Made by a program: the position numbers and the translations under genes
Notes under the pieces: generated by a model
The model's input: only the letters and a program-made list of their open reading frames with translations
The model's database searches: none
Told to the model about the DNA's origin: nothing
Source: a virus
Direction: 5' to 3' (one strand)
DNA: 44,604 nt
IMG/VR virus record: IMGVR_UViG_3300027996_000062
Location: 1-44,604 of that record
Shown here: positions 43,997 through 44,604 of the stretch, piece by piece
Numbering within the stretch: position 1 is the first letter of the stretch
How the letters are laid out: every line of letters starts with the position of its first letter

Positions 43997-44256
43997 GGAG
44001 TTTCTTTATTTTCTATATCATTTAAAGTTTTAACTATTGATTCTCTAACATCTTCCATAGATTCGTGATTATCAAGTGCTAAATTTACATCCTCTACACT
44101 CATGCCCAATTTCTCAGCAAGCGATCCAACAGTTCCAAAGAGTCTATCAATTCTCTTTAATAACCATCTTTTCCGAATTCTGTCATAGCACACACCACAA
44201 AATTCTCCTAGAGAAGCCTCTACCCATTTATCATGTCCACACTCAGTACATTTCAT
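43993..44256 (-). CDS. Zinc-ribbon plus HTH-like protein (87 aa)
   Basis: The start overlaps the upstream stop (ATGA). The N-terminus has CTECGH and CGVCYD, a zinc ribbon. The C-terminal half has FGTVGSLAEKLGMSVEDVNLALDNH, which matches the small protein at 10631-10783 and looks like a helix-turn-helix. A DNA-binding regulator is plausible. Both genes are small, but this one adds the metal-binding head. Confidence 0.7.
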   Translation of the reverse strand: MKCTECGHDKWVEASLGEFCGVCYDRIRKRWLLKRIDRLFGTVGSLAEKLGMSVEDVNLALDNHESMEDVRESIVKTLNDIENKETP

Positions 44257-44525
44257 CTAACTCTCCCATGATTATTATCAGTATCCATTGATTTATCAAT
44301 TAATTCCACTTTCATTATACATTTTCCTTTATAATTATGAATTTTAAATTTTAGATATGTATGATATGCTCTATAATTTTCTTTGCATAAATTTTCTATA
44401 TCTTTTTTAACTTTATAAGCGTCTTTTTTATTCTTAAAAACTTTCGTATAGATTGGTTTTTTATCTCTGTCGTAGAAAAACCAATCTATTATATCATGTG
44501 TAATACTTCTAGCACTCCGATTCAT
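44253..44525 (-). CDS. Basic protein of unknown function (90 aa)
   Basis: The ATG at 44525 follows GAGGTG. The product MNRSARSITHDIIDWFFYDR... continues IYTKVFKNKKDAYKVKKDIENL and is basic and soluble, possibly a small alpha/beta fold. It is the first gene of a leftward unit read from the promoter at 44566-44594. No motif is recognised. Confidence 0.62.
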   Translation of the reverse strand: MNRSARSITHDIIDWFFYDRDKKPIYTKVFKNKKDAYKVKKDIENLCKENYRAYHTYLKFKIHNYKGKCIMKVELIDKSMDTDNNHGRVR

Positions 44526-44565
44526 CTTTTGACACCTCGTTAATTTAAATTACAACAACTAAAAA

Positions 44566-44594
44566 AGTTTAGCACATTTTTAAAGAAAAGTCAA
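44566..44594 (-). promoter_or_regulatory. Sigma70-type early promoter (leftward)
   Basis: Minus strand TTGACT, 17 bases, TAAACT, at the right edge of the window. Confidence 0.7.
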
Positions 44595-44604
44595 GTAATT
44601 TTAT

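Overview
This window looks like the tail and structural region of a large, T4-like contractile-tailed phage (Caudoviricetes) with a very AT-rich genome. The evidence is a tail sheath (gp18 type), a tail tube (gp19 type), a gp15-type sheath terminator, a gp16-type small terminase, a gp53-type baseplate wedge protein, a gp54-type tube-fold protein, a tape-measure-like protein, tail fibre and tailspike proteins, a holin/M15 endolysin pair, a RuvC-like resolvase, a T4 Rnl2-type RNA ligase and an NAD-dependent DNA ligase. The sequence does not name the host. Consensus sigma70 promoters and Shine-Dalgarno sites show that it is bacterial.

Layout. Bases 1-2667 hold three tandem seven-repeat propeller-like proteins, the first cut by the window edge. 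Bases 2720-7975 hold small late genes, a Hef-like homing endonuclease, the sheath and the tube. Bases 8029-13447 mix small early-type cassettes on both strands with a resolvase and a tube-fold baseplate gene. Bases 12657-16173 hold a gp26-like tail assembly protein, a 57-residue overlapping gene, a very basic small protein and the tape measure. Bases 16184-22032 alternate gp15-like, gp16-like and tube-fold late genes with leftward early cassettes. Bases 22117-22846 are the lysis pair. Bases 22847-30049 are mostly leftward early operons, including a MoxR ATPase/VWA metallopeptidase operon, interrupted by short rightward late units. Bases 30152-37817 hold a membrane HExxH protein and the fibre/tailspike cluster. 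From 37886 to the right end everything is leftward: small unknown genes, RNA ligase 2, DNA ligase and zinc-binding or HTH-like proteins.

Two promoter classes separate the two gene populations. Rightward structural genes are preceded, usually 26-38 bases before the start codon, by TATAAATA (or AATAAATA), the classical T4 late promoter. Leftward cassettes, and a few rightward ones, start from near-consensus sigma70 promoters (TTGAC(A/T), 16-17 bases, TAxxxT). At several cassette borders the two promoters sit back to back.

The most unusual content is a family of 15 paralogous small proteins that begin MNC(F/L) and carry 23-24-residue MORN-like repeats (NGQL.EKSYWK.G..HGE). They are scattered singly, in pairs or in operons through the structural region, mostly at the head of early cassettes. 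Several contain exact in-frame DNA duplications. Tandem members overlap so that the coding sequence for the conserved C-terminus (EEEYNELF) supplies the ribosome binding site and start codon of the next gene. This is my candidate for an undescribed system.

No gene-free stretch exceeds about 130 bases. The 119 bases at 25113-25231 show no recognisable feature. I saw no tRNA, rRNA, CRISPR array or insertion sequence.
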